Assembly: GCA_964384945.1 (NCBI GenBank)
Contig: CAYLMK010000002.1
Location: 124,001-188,000 of the forward strand
Origin: S015-6 sp964384945
GTDB lineage: Bacteria > Desulfobacterota > DSWW01
Length of the DNA stretch: 64,000 nt
Direction: 5' to 3'
A model generated the notes under the pieces. It saw only the letters and a program-made list of their open reading frames with translations. It did no database searches and had not been told where the DNA came from. How positions within the stretch are numbered: position 1 is the stretch's first letter; each line of letters begins with the position of its first letter. The position numbers were made by a program, and so were the translations under genes. Shown here one piece after another: positions 34,957 to 43,699 of the stretch.

Positions 34957-36744
34957 ATGGAGAAACTGACCGACCTGCTCCGCGTCCGCAGCGAGAACTC
35001 CCCGGCTCAAACGGCCTACCTTGTACGTCGCGCGGGCGGCTGGGAGTCCGTGACATGGAAGGCGGCCGACGAAAGGGTGGACAGGATCGCAGCCGGTCTG
35101 ATCGCAATGGGGGCCCGGCCCGGGGACGTGGTCGCGATCCTCGGCCGCACCTGCCTGGAGTGGGCCCTGTGCGACCTGGCCGTCCTTCGGGCCGGAGGGG
35201 TGAGCGTGGGCATCTACCCGACGCTCACCGGCGAACAATCCACCTACATCCTTGAGGATTCTTCCGCACGCTGGCTCTTCCTGGAAGACGCCGGACAGGC
35301 GATGAGGCTCGCCCCGTTCCTGGACAAGCTTCCCCGTCTCGATCGACCGATCCTCTGGGAGACTCCGGAGGGGAAACACGGTTTCCTGTGCCTCCGGGAC
35401 CTGGAAGAACAGGGCCGTCTGGCCCTGGAGGCGGACCCGGGCCTGACCCGGAAAGCCGAGGAGAAGATACAACCCGAGGACGTGGCCGCCCTGATCTACA
35501 CATCCGGAACAACCGGGCCCCCCAAAGGGGCCATGCTTTCCCATCGCAACATCATTGCAGAACTGAAGATGCTGGAGGACTGCCTGGGGCCGACGGATCA
35601 TCGGGATGTCATGATGTTCTTTCTTCCGCTCGCCCACGTCGGGGAACGCATCCCGGGGCACTACAACCGGATCCATCGAGGCGTGTGCGCCGCCTTCGTC
35701 GAGGATTTCAGCCGAATCCTGGACGACATGCAGGAAATCCGTCCCACGGTTTTCGGCAGCGTGCCTCGGGTTTTCGAGAAGGCTTACGCAAGGGTGCGCG
35801 CCGAGGCGAACAAGGCATCCCCGTTGCAAAAAGAAATCTTCCTCTGGGCCGAGCGGGTCGGCAGGCGGGTCAGCCGGATCGAGCAGGCGGGTCAGCCTCT
35901 GCCCCGGTCTCTGCGCCTTCAGCGGGCGATCGCCGACCGCCTGGTCTTTCGAAGGATACGGAATATTTTCGGAGGAAGGGTCCGCTACTTCCTCTCCTCG
36001 TCCGCACCCATCGCCCTGGAAATCATCGAGTTCTTCCATGCGGCCGGCATGCTCATCCTCGAAGCATGGGGACAGACCGAGGTGAGCTGCTTCGCCACGA
36101 TCAATCGGGAGGATGACTACAGGCTTGGCTCCGTAGGGAAGCCGCTCCCCGGGACGGAACTGGCGATTGCCGGGGACGGCGAGATTCTCGTCCGGGGGCC
36201 CATCGTATTCAAGGGATACCTGAATCAGCCCGAACTCACCGCCGCAACGATCACGGAAGACGGGTGGATCCGCACAGGGGACCTGGGCCGCCTCGATGCA
36301 GACGGGTTTCTTTGGATCACGGGCAGGAAGAAGGAGATCATCATCACGGCCGGCGGGAAAAACATCACCCCGGCAAACATCGAGAACCTGCTCAAGGAAC
36401 ATCCCCTCATCGATCAAGCCCTCGTCCACGGAGACCGTAGAAAGTACCTGACAGCCCTCCTGGGGCTTGACCCGGAGCACCTGAAGGCCTGGGCCGCCCC
36501 AAAAGGGCTGGAATTCGAATCGTACGAGTCGCTTCTCGGAAACCCGGCGCTTCTCGAAGAGGTGCAGGGCATCGTGGATGGCGTCAACAGGCAACTGGCC
36601 CGTTACGAGACGATCAAGCGGTTCGCCTTGCTGCCCCGCCCCCTCGAAGCGGAAAAGGGCGAGCTAACCCCGACCCTGAAGATCCGAAGAAGGATCGTCG
36701 AAGAACGCTTCAAGCATCTCCTGGATTCGCTCTACGAGGACTGA
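34957..36744 (+). CDS. Long-chain fatty-acid-CoA ligase (AMP-forming)
   Basis: 595 residues from ATG 34957, with GGAGGGG upstream. The ANL superfamily motifs are complete: YTSGTTGPPKGAMLSHRN (P-loop), FGSVPRVFEKAYARV, EAWGQTEVSCFATIN, GWIRTGDLGRLDADGF and GRKKEIIITAGGKNITPANIE with the catalytic C-terminal Lys expected in the KGELTPTLKIRR segment. This resembles the FadD15-type long-chain acyl-CoA synthetases with the Lys/Arg-rich end. It activates fatty acids for lipid synthesis or degradation, at the membrane surface. Confidence 0.9.
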   Translation: MEKLTDLLRVRSENSPAQTAYLVRRAGGWESVTWKAADERVDRIAAGLIAMGARPGDVVAILGRTCLEWALCDLAVLRAGGVSVGIYPTLTGEQSTYILEDSSARWLFLEDAGQAMRLAPFLDKLPRLDRPILWETPEGKHGFLCLRDLEEQGRLALEADPGLTRKAEEKIQPEDVAALIYTSGTTGPPKGAMLSHRNIIAELKMLEDCLGPTDHRDVMMFFLPLAHVGERIPGHYNRIHRGVCAAFVEDFSRILDDMQEIRPTVFGSVPRVFEKAYARVRAEANKASPLQKEIFLWAERVGRRVSRIEQAGQPLPRSLRLQRAIADRLVFRRIRNIFGGRVRYFLSSSAPIALEIIEFFHAAGMLILEAWGQTEVSCFATINREDDYRLGSVGKPLPGTELAIAGDGEILVRGPIVFKGYLNQPELTAATITEDGWIRTGDLGRLDADGFLWITGRKKEIIITAGGKNITPANIENLLKEHPLIDQALVHGDRRKYLTALLGLDPEHLKAWAAPKGLEFESYESLLGNPALLEEVQGIVDGVNRQLARYETIKRFALLPRPLEAEKGELTPTLKIRRRIVEERFKHLLDSLYED

Positions 36745-36830
36745 AGGCGGAATCGAGTGTGGTCTCTCCCGGGCGGGACACAGCGGCGGGGCTTGACCCC
36801 TGATCGCTCATCCGTCCCCTCCCCGTATTC

Positions 36831-37424
36831 CTACCAGTATTTCCCGATCTTCTCCACAGCCGACTTGGTGTAGGAGCGGCCCTTCTTGTCCACCACGTCG
36901 CGAACGGCGTGCCGGAGCAGGACGACCGGCACACCCCCCTTCATGCTGAGATCGATCTCGAAACGGGAGAAGCCGGTGACAACCCCGCGTAGCACCTCCC
37001 CTTCCAGGGTAGTAAAGAAGAGCACCTCTTTCCGGTTCATGAGGGGGAAAAGCGTCTTGTTCTTGATGTGGTGACGGTAGCGAGGACCAAAATGCGGCCC
37101 CTCGGGCGCCGCCTTCAGGGACTCGTTCGTCTTCAGACGCTCGAGCACCTCCGGCTCCTTGGAGTCCTCGCAGAGCATCTTCACCCTCACCTTGTGGATC
37201 TTCTCGACCGTGCCGTCCTGCAAAAGCAGATCAAACTCGTAGGTGCTGTTGCCCCGGATCCTGCCTTTCCTGCGTTGATCCCCGTGAAGGAACAGGCACC
37301 AGGAAGACTCCTTTCCGACCTCCCGCTCGAAGACGGAATCCTTCTCGTGCGCCTTCATGTATTCCTGCAGCCCGTTCAACGGATTCGGGTCTTCGGCAGG
37401 TTTGTGTTCCGTCCGTCTTGCCAT
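36831..37424 (-). CDS. Tandem Sm/Hfq-like RNA-binding protein
   Basis: 197 residues from ATG 37424, which has GGGGAG upstream. Two Sm-like halves are visible. Domain 1 is at about 39-84 (CLFLHGDQRRKGRIRGN, then TYEFDLLLQDGTVEKIHKV). Domain 2 is at about 131-178 (VLFFTTLEGEVLRGVVTGFS, RFEIDLSMKGGVPVVLLRHA, ending RDV). Each has the Hfq-type layout: N-terminal strand, GxVxxFxxFxxxL-like Sm1, and a KH-like Sm2 (LLRHAVRDV in domain 2). Hfq is normally a single-domain hexamer; two fused copies could make a trimer of dimers. An RNA-chaperone role is inferred. The basic tail YTKSAVEKIGKYW has no recognised motif. The gene has a strong promoter with an overlapping inverted repeat. Confidence 0.6.
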   Translation of the reverse strand: MARRTEHKPAEDPNPLNGLQEYMKAHEKDSVFEREVGKESSWCLFLHGDQRRKGRIRGNSTYEFDLLLQDGTVEKIHKVRVKMLCEDSKEPEVLERLKTNESLKAAPEGPHFGPRYRHHIKNKTLFPLMNRKEVLFFTTLEGEVLRGVVTGFSRFEIDLSMKGGVPVVLLRHAVRDVVDKKGRSYTKSAVEKIGKYW

Positions 37425-37474
37425 GGAAACTCCCCGCGACGGCTTCCGGTCCCCCGGAGGAAAAATGTGACGAG

Positions 37475-37508
37475 AGGATACCGAATCCTGAGGAAATGTC
37501 AAGGATTC
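37475..37508 (-). promoter_or_regulatory. Promoter of the tandem Sm-like gene with an overlapping inverted repeat
   Basis: On the minus strand: a perfect TTGACA (37502-37497), 16-base spacer, TATCCT (37480-37475). Start near 37468, leader about 44 bases. An inverted repeat of seven-base arms (GAATCCT at 37483-37489 and AGGATTC at 37502-37508, 12-base gap) covers the spacer and the -35, an ideal place for a repressor. Which protein binds is unknown; autoregulation is possible. Confidence 0.5.
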
Positions 37509-37635
37509 TCAGTTTACACAGGCAGGCTCCGGCCACTGGCAGCCGCTCTCATGGCAGAAGGAGAATCTTCCGATATGCTTCTAAGGCGGACAGCCGTCCG
37601 CAGCCGCACTGGGGAGACGGCACCACCGGGAGGAG

Positions 37636-37821
37636 ATGCCCATGGGAACCTCAGATCGCCTCGGCAGGGCATGCCGGACCCTGGCCTGCCGGGTTCCGGC
37701 CGGAGGGACGGTCGGGCTGAGAGGGTGCCTTCTCCAGGAGCACGGGCTGCACCCGTCGCCGGAAGGTCGGCCGTTCGCGGCCGACACCGTCTGTTCCGGC
37801 CCTGCCCCTTTGCTCGGGTAG
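37636..37821 (+). CDS. Possible small Cys-containing protein (61 residues)
   Basis: ATG 37636 (or 37642) sits right after GGGAGGAG. The frame encodes MPMGTSDRLGRACRTLACRV and ends with a TAG placed in the loop of a hairpin. No family is recognised. The good ribosome site and terminator-like hairpin make it worth listing, but the codon pattern is not clearly coding. Confidence 0.25.
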   Translation: MPMGTSDRLGRACRTLACRVPAGGTVGLRGCLLQEHGLHPSPEGRPFAADTVCSGPAPLLG

Positions 37822-37853
37822 CGCCCGAGCCGGAGGGCGGCAGGGGCCTTTCC
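37798..37853 (+). terminator. Nested GC-rich hairpin, possible terminator
   Basis: An inner 7-bp stem (GCTCGGG 37812-37818, CCCGAGC 37824-37830, five-base loop) sits inside an outer stem (GGCCCTGCC with GGCAGGGGCC, one bulge), followed by CCTTTCCCCC. The T-tract is poor, so termination is uncertain. Confidence 0.35.
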
Positions 37854-37929
37854 CCCGTCCGGGAAAATCAAAAATCCATCTGAAGTCAATAGTTACACTA
37901 AACTAGCAGAATGTGCTTTAAGTTTTCTG

Positions 37930-37957
37930 TTGACTTATCTACCGAATCAAATACAAT
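37930..37957 (+). promoter_or_regulatory. Predicted strong promoter of the kinase cassette
   Basis: TTGACT (five of six), 16-base spacer, TACAAT (five of six), preceded by about 60 A/T-rich bases. Start near 37964; the ATG at 38005 follows GGGGCAGG. Confidence 0.6.
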
Positions 37958-38004
37958 CGTAGTCGTTTTCGGACGGTCTTCCGCTCGATAGGGGCAGGCA
38001 CCCC

Positions 38005-40605
38005 ATGCTTCCAGACAGCACCGACGAACTGTCGCTGCGACAATCGATCGAGGCCCTCGAATCCCTTCCCACCCTGCCGGTGATCGCCCTGGAGGCGATC
38101 CGGCGCGCCCTGAGTCCGGAGGCCTCGATCGAGGGCATGGCGGAGTTGATCGAAATCGACCCAGCCCTGACGGCGATGGTTCTCCGGGTGGCCAACACGC
38201 CCTACCACGAGCGGGCATGCAGCATCACTTCCCTGAGGACCGCCCTGTCCAAACTGGGGTACGCGGTCCTTCGCGGAATCGCCCTGAGCTGCCCCACCCT
38301 GGAATTCTTTACGGACCGACCGGTGGACTACGGCACGGATCCGGTGCGGCTCTGGAAGCACAGCATCGGGACGGCGGTCTGGGCCCGGGAACTGGCCGCC
38401 CGGACGGCCCCTCCGGTGGACCCGGAAGAGGCCTTCGTGTGCGGGTTGCTCCACGACGTGGGCAAGTTGTTCTTGTGCAGCCGCATGAAGCAAGGCTACG
38501 GAGCCCTTCTGTCCCGCGCCGACGCGGAAGACGTCCCCGCGTACCGGCTCGAGCGCGAGCGATTCGGCTTCAGCCACGCGGATGTGGGCCGCTGGCTCCT
38601 GGACCAATGGAAGATCCCGGCCCTTTACTGCAGCGTCGTTCAACACCACCACGACCCCTCCCAGGATTTCCTCGACGGATCGTACCCGCAGACTCTCTGC
38701 CGCATCGTTCATCTGGCGAACCGGCTTGCCCGGGGGCACCGAAGGGGCCCAGGGGACGACCCGGGCTCGGACCGGACCGCGGCGAGGATCCTGAAGGGCC
38801 TTTGCCTGTCGAGCGAAGAGATGGGCCGAGCGCGGAAGGAAGTGGAACGAACCGTGCGAAGTCTTCTGGCAAGGGTGGACTGGAACCCTTTCCCCCTTGC
38901 CCGTTTCTATCCCGTTCTGACCGAAGCGAACAGCGCCTTGGGCGGCATGCGCCGGGAGCAGGACAGCCGGCAGCAGAGCCTCGTCGAGCGGGAGCGGGAA
39001 CTGACGGGCATCAACTCCCTCGGCCTGCATCTGCAGGGCTGCGGCTCGCTCCGGGAGGCCCTGCGGCATATCGCAACAACCCTGGTCGGCGCCTTCCCGT
39101 TCCGTGAGGCTGTCTCGACCCTCTTCCTGGATCGGCGCTGGGAACTCGTCTGCCGTGCCCGGAAGGACCGAGACACCGGGCATTGCCAGACACTCCTGCT
39201 CGAGCAGTCCCGCCAGCACGAACCCTATGAAGTGAAGGAGCCGGGCCCGTCCTGGCTCTTTGTGGATCTGATCGGAAAGCAGGGCCCTCTCGGCCACCTC
39301 AGAGTCCAGACCGAGACGGATGACGCGCTGCCGGTGGAGAGGATGGGGCTGCTTCTGGCGTCATGCGCCAAGCTTGCCTCGGAGGCCATCGAGCGCATCC
39401 AGTCCCATCAAGAGGTCCGAAGGCTGGCGCAGAATCTGGAACGATCGATCGCCCGGGTGGATGAGGAAAGGGCGAAGGTCGAGCAGGAGAAGACCCAGAA
39501 GGAGAATATCCTGGACGGCATCCCGCTCGGACTTCTCCTTCTGAACGAGCGGGGCGTGATCCGGTGCCACAACCCCGCGGCCGCCGGCATGCTTTCTCCC
39601 GGTCTTCTCACGGAAAAGACCCCCTTTCTGGACGTCTTTCCGGACCCCTCGCTTTCCAGGGCCGGGAAGGCCGTCTTGCAGGGGGAGCGGTTCTCGAGGG
39701 GAGAATGCACCCTGCCCGGGACCGCCGAAGACCCGGGCAAGACGTTTCAATGGGGTCTGGTCTCCGTGGGCAAGGAATCGCACGGAGAGAAGGCCCTGCT
39801 CTTCATCCTTCAGGACGTGACCGAGGAACGCCTCCTGCAGAGGCAGTTGATGGAGTCCGCGCGCATGGCCTCGGTGGGAGAACTGGCCGCCGGCACGGCG
39901 CACAACCTGCGCAGCCCCCTCGGGGCCGTCCGGGGCATTCTGGAACTGCTGCTCGAGGAGATTGACACGGGCCGCATCGCCTGTTATGCAGCGGACACGG
40001 AGGCGGCGAGGCCCACGCGCACGGTCAAGGAGCAGATCCAGATCGTCCTGAAGAGCCTGGACAAGTCCTTCTCCATCATCGACGACCTCCTCCAATTCGC
40101 CCGCAGGCCCGACCGGCCGCCCGAGAAGCTCAGCCTCCGGGGGCTGCTGGAAGGGACCGAAGCCCTGTTGGGAGAACTCTTCAAGGAGAGGGGAATCCGG
40201 GTCGAGAAGGCCCTGGGGGTGGAGGAGATTTACGGCAGGAAGGCCGACCTGATGCAGGTGTTCCTCAACCTCTATTCAAATGCTTACAAGGCGATGCCCG
40301 GCGGGGGAACCCTTCGAATCGAAAGCCGGCCGACGGTCCGGAGGCCGGGCGGCCAGCCTTCGGTCGAGGTGGTCGTCTCCGACACGGGGCATGGGATCCC
40401 GGCGGACCACCTTCCCAAGATCTTCGACCCTTTCTTCACCACCTCCGACCGCGTGGAAGGCACGGGTCTGGGGCTCAGCCTCACTCGGAAGATGGTCAAG
40501 GAGCATGGCGGCACGCTGGAAGTCGCTTCGACGCTCGGGAGGGGCACATCCTTCCACCTCACCCTGCCCGCCTACCCGGAGGGCTTGCCGGATCGACCGG
40601 AATAG
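38005..40605 (+). CDS. HDOD-domain sensor histidine kinase (HDOD-GAF-PAS-HisKA-HATPase)
   Basis: 866 residues. N-terminal HDOD domain (about 1-260: IEALESLPTLPVIALEAIRR, AELIEIDPALTAMVLRVANT), which keeps HD residues (H150-D151 in CGLLHDVGKL, plus HH near VVQHHHD), although HDOD proteins are usually inactive as phosphodiesterases. A GAF-like region follows (about 340-460), a coiled coil (about 470-500), a PAS domain (LDGIPLGLLLLNERGVIRCHN), then the kinase: H633 in GTAHNLRSPLGAV, N-box LNLYSNAYKAM, and G boxes SDTGHGIPADHLPKIFDPFF and GTGLGLSLTRKMV. Cytoplasmic, since no transmembrane helix is seen. First gene of a three-gene cassette; its phosphotransfer partner is probably the next gene's REC domain. 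Confidence 0.85.
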   Translation: MLPDSTDELSLRQSIEALESLPTLPVIALEAIRRALSPEASIEGMAELIEIDPALTAMVLRVANTPYHERACSITSLRTALSKLGYAVLRGIALSCPTLEFFTDRPVDYGTDPVRLWKHSIGTAVWARELAARTAPPVDPEEAFVCGLLHDVGKLFLCSRMKQGYGALLSRADAEDVPAYRLERERFGFSHADVGRWLLDQWKIPALYCSVVQHHHDPSQDFLDGSYPQTLCRIVHLANRLARGHRRGPGDDPGSDRTAARILKGLCLSSEEMGRARKEVERTVRSLLARVDWNPFPLARFYPVLTEANSALGGMRREQDSRQQSLVERERELTGINSLGLHLQGCGSLREALRHIATTLVGAFPFREAVSTLFLDRRWELVCRARKDRDTGHCQTLLLEQSRQHEPYEVKEPGPSWLFVDLIGKQGPLGHLRVQTETDDALPVERMGLLLASCAKLASEAIERIQSHQEVRRLAQNLERSIARVDEERAKVEQEKTQKENILDGIPLGLLLLNERGVIRCHNPAAAGMLSPGLLTEKTPFLDVFPDPSLSRAGKAVLQGERFSRGECTLPGTAEDPGKTFQWGLVSVGKESHGEKALLFILQDVTEERLLQRQLMESARMASVGELAAGTAHNLRSPLGAVRGILELLLEEIDTGRIACYAADTEAARPTRTVKEQIQIVLKSLDKSFSIIDDLLQFARRPDRPPEKLSLRGLLEGTEALLGELFKERGIRVEKALGVEEIYGRKADLMQVFLNLYSNAYKAMPGGGTLRIESRPTVRRPGGQPSVEVVVSDTGHGIPADHLPKIFDPFFTTSDRVEGTGLGLSLTRKMVKEHGGTLEVASTLGRGTSFHLTLPAYPEGLPDRPE

Positions 40606-40626
40606 CCCGGCCGGCCGAGGAGAGCC

Positions 40627-42588
40627 ATGAGGGAAAGACCGAGCATTTTGGTCGTGGAGGATGACCCGGACTTTCAGGAATTCCTCCTCCGCACCCTGGA
40701 ACGCGACTACCTGTCGGACGTCGCGAGGAACGGGGACGAGGTTCTGGCGGCTCTTGACCGGCGGGAGTACGACGCGGTCCTCTGCGACCTGCGGATTCCC
40801 GGCCTTTCCGGGAAGGACCTGGTCCAGACAATCCGCAGAAGGTCGGACGAAGAGACCCTTCTCATCGTAATCACCGGGTTCGAGCAGGACTGGTCTCCCG
40901 TGGAGGCGACCGAGGCAACCGTCTATTTCTACCTGAAGAAGGGGGAGTTCGGGCCGCGGGAGCTCCGGAAGGTCCTGAAGAACGGAATCGACTACCGCAG
41001 GGAGCGGCTGGAGAAGCGCCGCTACGCGCAAAGGCTCGAGCAGCTCAATCAGGAACTCGAGAAGACGGTGGAAGAACGAACCCATGCGCTTCTGGAGTCG
41101 GAAGCCAAGTACAGAAACCTGTTTCAGCAGTCCCTGGTGGGAATTTACGTGCAGGCGGAAGGCAGGATCCAGCTCGTCAACGACCGGCTCTGCCAGATGC
41201 TGGGGATCACACCGGATGAACTCATAGGCCAGGCGGTGGAGGCGTTCCTGGTTCCTGTGCCGCGGGACGGTTTCGCGGGCCCGCCTTCGGGCCGGGAGGG
41301 TCTCGGGAGGACGGCCGAGGAGGTTCAACTCATGGCCCGGGGCCGCGGGGCCCGGACCGCGCTCCACTGCGCCGGGCCCATCCGGTTCCGGGGAACCGGG
41401 GCCGTGCAGGGCTGCCTGCTCGACATTACGGAGTGGAAGGAGCTGGAGCAGCAATTCCTGCAAAACCAGAAGATGGAATCCCTGGGCACGCTGGTGAGCG
41501 GAATCGCACACGAATTCAACAACATTCTCGCTGCGATGATGCCCCAGACCGAAATGCTGGCCCGTCTTTCCGGAACGTTCTCCGCCGTCGCGCGCCCCGC
41601 GGAGATCCTTCTTCACATGGCGGAGAAGGCCTCCCGGCTTACCCAACAACTGCTTAACATGAGCCGCAAGCCCAGAATGGAGAAGAGGCTCCTCGACGTG
41701 AACGTGTGGATCCGGGAGGCCGCGAGCTTCCTGGAGGCCTCGCTCGAACCGAGCCACAGCCTGCGGCTGGAACTCGACCCCCTGGCGGGCCGGATCGAGG
41801 GGGATCCTCATCTGCTGGACCAACTCCTGCTCAATCTGGTCCTCAACGCCCGTGACGCCATGTCCGGCGGAGGCACGATCCGGATCGCCACATCCTTTCG
41901 CTCGCCGAGTTCCCGCGAGCGCCTTCTGCCCGGCGACCGGCAAAGGCCCGTCGTGGAGGTCAGGGTGGAAGACGAGGGCTGCGGCATACCCCCGGAGAAT
42001 CTCACGAGGATATTCGACCCCTTCTTCACGACCAAAGAGACGGGAAAGGGCACGGGGCTCGGATTGAGCGTGGCCCACAACCTGGTCAAGCAGCACGGCG
42101 GGGAGATCTTCGTGCGGAGCGAGGCAGGCAAGGGTTCTGCCTTTTCCATCCTCCTGCCCGGACCCTCGACCCCGGGACGGGAACCCGAACCAGAGAGGCC
42201 CGGCGGAAAGGTCCTCGTGTCCGAGACCAACCCGAGGATGCTGGATCTGTTCCGGGATATCCTGGCAGGCATGCGGTATGAAATCATCCCGGTGCGGAAC
42301 CCGCAGGAGGCCGCCGACGTGTATGCGCGCCAGCGGGAGACGATCGACTGCGTGATCCTGGACGGCCGCCTCGAGAGTTCTACGGGGGGTTCGTCGCTGG
42401 AGCGCATCTTGAATCTGAACCCGCAAATCCGGGTGATCCTGACGTGCAGCCAATCGACCGCCCCCTTGGGACCATGGTTCGATTCGGCCAGACAGAGGGG
42501 AGCCAGGATTCAGAGAATCTCCCTTCCGCAGACTCCGGAGGCCCTTTCGTGGTCCCTCGAGAAGATCCTGTACGGGGGAGCTGCCTGA
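40627..42588 (+). CDS. Hybrid response regulator/histidine kinase (REC-PAS-HisKA-HATPase-REC-like)
   Basis: 653 residues; 21 bases after the HDOD kinase. REC domain first (ILVVEDDPDFQEFLL, phospho-acceptor D54 in AVLCDLRIPG, Thr in ITGF, Lys in FYLKKG). Then a coiled coil (RLEQLNQELEKTVEERTHAL), PAS (SLVGIYVQAEGRIQLVNDRL), and kinase core with H295 in GIAHEFNNILAAM, N-box LLNLVLNARDAM, and EDEGCGIPPENLTRIFDPFF. The C-terminal 120 residues look like a degenerate REC: ILDGRLES keeps an Asp, but the N-terminal acidic pair is missing (SETNPR). Likely a relay between the upstream kinase and the downstream PAS-GGDEF protein. Cytoplasmic. Confidence 0.85.
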   Translation: MRERPSILVVEDDPDFQEFLLRTLERDYLSDVARNGDEVLAALDRREYDAVLCDLRIPGLSGKDLVQTIRRRSDEETLLIVITGFEQDWSPVEATEATVYFYLKKGEFGPRELRKVLKNGIDYRRERLEKRRYAQRLEQLNQELEKTVEERTHALLESEAKYRNLFQQSLVGIYVQAEGRIQLVNDRLCQMLGITPDELIGQAVEAFLVPVPRDGFAGPPSGREGLGRTAEEVQLMARGRGARTALHCAGPIRFRGTGAVQGCLLDITEWKELEQQFLQNQKMESLGTLVSGIAHEFNNILAAMMPQTEMLARLSGTFSAVARPAEILLHMAEKASRLTQQLLNMSRKPRMEKRLLDVNVWIREAASFLEASLEPSHSLRLELDPLAGRIEGDPHLLDQLLLNLVLNARDAMSGGGTIRIATSFRSPSSRERLLPGDRQRPVVEVRVEDEGCGIPPENLTRIFDPFFTTKETGKGTGLGLSVAHNLVKQHGGEIFVRSEAGKGSAFSILLPGPSTPGREPEPERPGGKVLVSETNPRMLDLFRDILAGMRYEIIPVRNPQEAADVYARQRETIDCVILDGRLESSTGGSSLERILNLNPQIRVILTCSQSTAPLGPWFDSARQRGARIQRISLPQTPEALSWSLEKILYGGAA

Positions 42589-42731
42589 ATGCCGGCCGGG
42601 ATGCGAAGAGCCGATCCGGAAACGAGATTTTTCTCATGGATCGAGGCATTCAGGACGATTAGAGCCTTACTTGCGGTGGGTCCCCGGGGAGGCGCAACCC
42701 GCCGAACGGCACCAACGCAGAAGAGGTACGG

Positions 42732-43655
42732 ATGGCGGCTAGAGACAGCCAAGACGGAGAAGGTCTTTCGGAAGGGTTGACAGGAGGCGCCCCGCTTGCA
42801 CAGGCCCTCCTCGAGGGAGCGCCCGTCGGCATCCTGCTGGTGGACCGGGAATACGCCGTTCGGTACGCCAATCCCGTAATCCGGAAATGGATCGGTCAGC
42901 CGAAGACGGAGCTGATCGGCGCGAGGTGTTACGAGATCCTTTTCGGAAACAAGCAGCCCTGCAGGGACGGAGACAAAACCTGCCCCTCCGCCCGGGTCTT
43001 CGGGCATTCCGGGTTCGGAGGGCCCGTGACGTTTCAGCGCCAAGGCCGCGAGGGCGCCCCGCAGGTCCTCCGGATCCACGCCCATCCCGTGCCGGACAAG
43101 GCGGGGGAAGCCTTCTTGGCGGCGGAGTTCATCCAGGATGTGACTTCGGAGGCGCTTCTGAGCGACCAGCGGGAGGAGGCGGCTCTTCGGGATCCCCTGA
43201 CCGGACTGTACAACCGGCAGGGATTCCACCTCCTTCTCGGGCGAGAACTCGGGCGCACCCGGCGTCAGGGCCACCCGCTCAGTCTCTGCCTGATCGACCT
43301 GGATTCGTTCAAGGACTACAACGAAAAAAACGGGGAAGAGGCGGGAGACAAACTCCTGGTGCGCTTTGCCGGCATTCTCCTGCAGCAGACCCGGGTCGAG
43401 GTGGACGTCCCCTGCCGACTGGAGGCGGACCGCTTCGCCCTGGTCCTTCCTGAGGCCTCCCATGCGCAGGCGGTCCGAATCGGCGACCGCATACGCAGCG
43501 CCGCAGAAGAGGGGGGCGTCCCGATTGCGTTCAGCATGGCCGTCTGCGGGCGCAAGGAGCCGGAGGACGCGGATGCCTTCTTTCGGCGCTCCGCCGATCT
43601 CCTGTTCCAGGCAAAGAAGACGGGAGGCAACAAGACCCGCTTGGGCGATCCCTGA
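42732..43655 (+). CDS. PAS-degenerate GGDEF protein
   Basis: 307 residues from ATG 42732 (AGAGG upstream). An N-terminal PAS domain (APVGILLVDREYAVRYANP) contains a Cys-rich loop, with CYEILFGNKQPCRDGD then KTCPSARVF, typical of PAS domains in anaerobes and possibly metal-linked. The GGDEF domain (DPLTGLYNRQGFHLLLGREL, LCLIDLDSFKDYNEKNG) has the active-site loop as RLEADRFALVLPE, so GG(D/E)EF is EADRF. Diguanylate cyclase activity is therefore unlikely; a GTP-binding or protein-interaction role is more probable. Third gene of the cassette, separated from the hybrid kinase by 143 bases with no recognised gene. Confidence 0.8.
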   Translation: MAARDSQDGEGLSEGLTGGAPLAQALLEGAPVGILLVDREYAVRYANPVIRKWIGQPKTELIGARCYEILFGNKQPCRDGDKTCPSARVFGHSGFGGPVTFQRQGREGAPQVLRIHAHPVPDKAGEAFLAAEFIQDVTSEALLSDQREEAALRDPLTGLYNRQGFHLLLGRELGRTRRQGHPLSLCLIDLDSFKDYNEKNGEEAGDKLLVRFAGILLQQTRVEVDVPCRLEADRFALVLPEASHAQAVRIGDRIRSAAEEGGVPIAFSMAVCGRKEPEDADAFFRRSADLLFQAKKTGGNKTRLGDP

Positions 43656-43699
43656 CCCGCGCTGCCGGAACCCGCCGTCGGTCCCGACGGGCCGGCCCC

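Larger units (their letters stand above)
37509..37929. other. Intergenic region between the Sm-like gene and the signalling cassette
   Basis: About 420 bases. Parts: a possible weak promoter (ATGGCA, 17 bases, TATGCT at 37551-37579), a small ORF with a good ribosome site (separate entry), a large nested hairpin (separate entry), and an AT-rich stretch (37862-37929) just upstream of the cassette promoter that could act as an UP element. A GCCACTG-like tract at 37533 recalls cobalamin riboswitches, but the other conserved boxes are absent. The region might encode a small RNA. Confidence 0.3.

Noticed and set aside
37525..37600. Cobalamin riboswitch
   Set aside because: Only a GCCACTG-like tract is present; the other conserved segments, including the B12 box, are missing.
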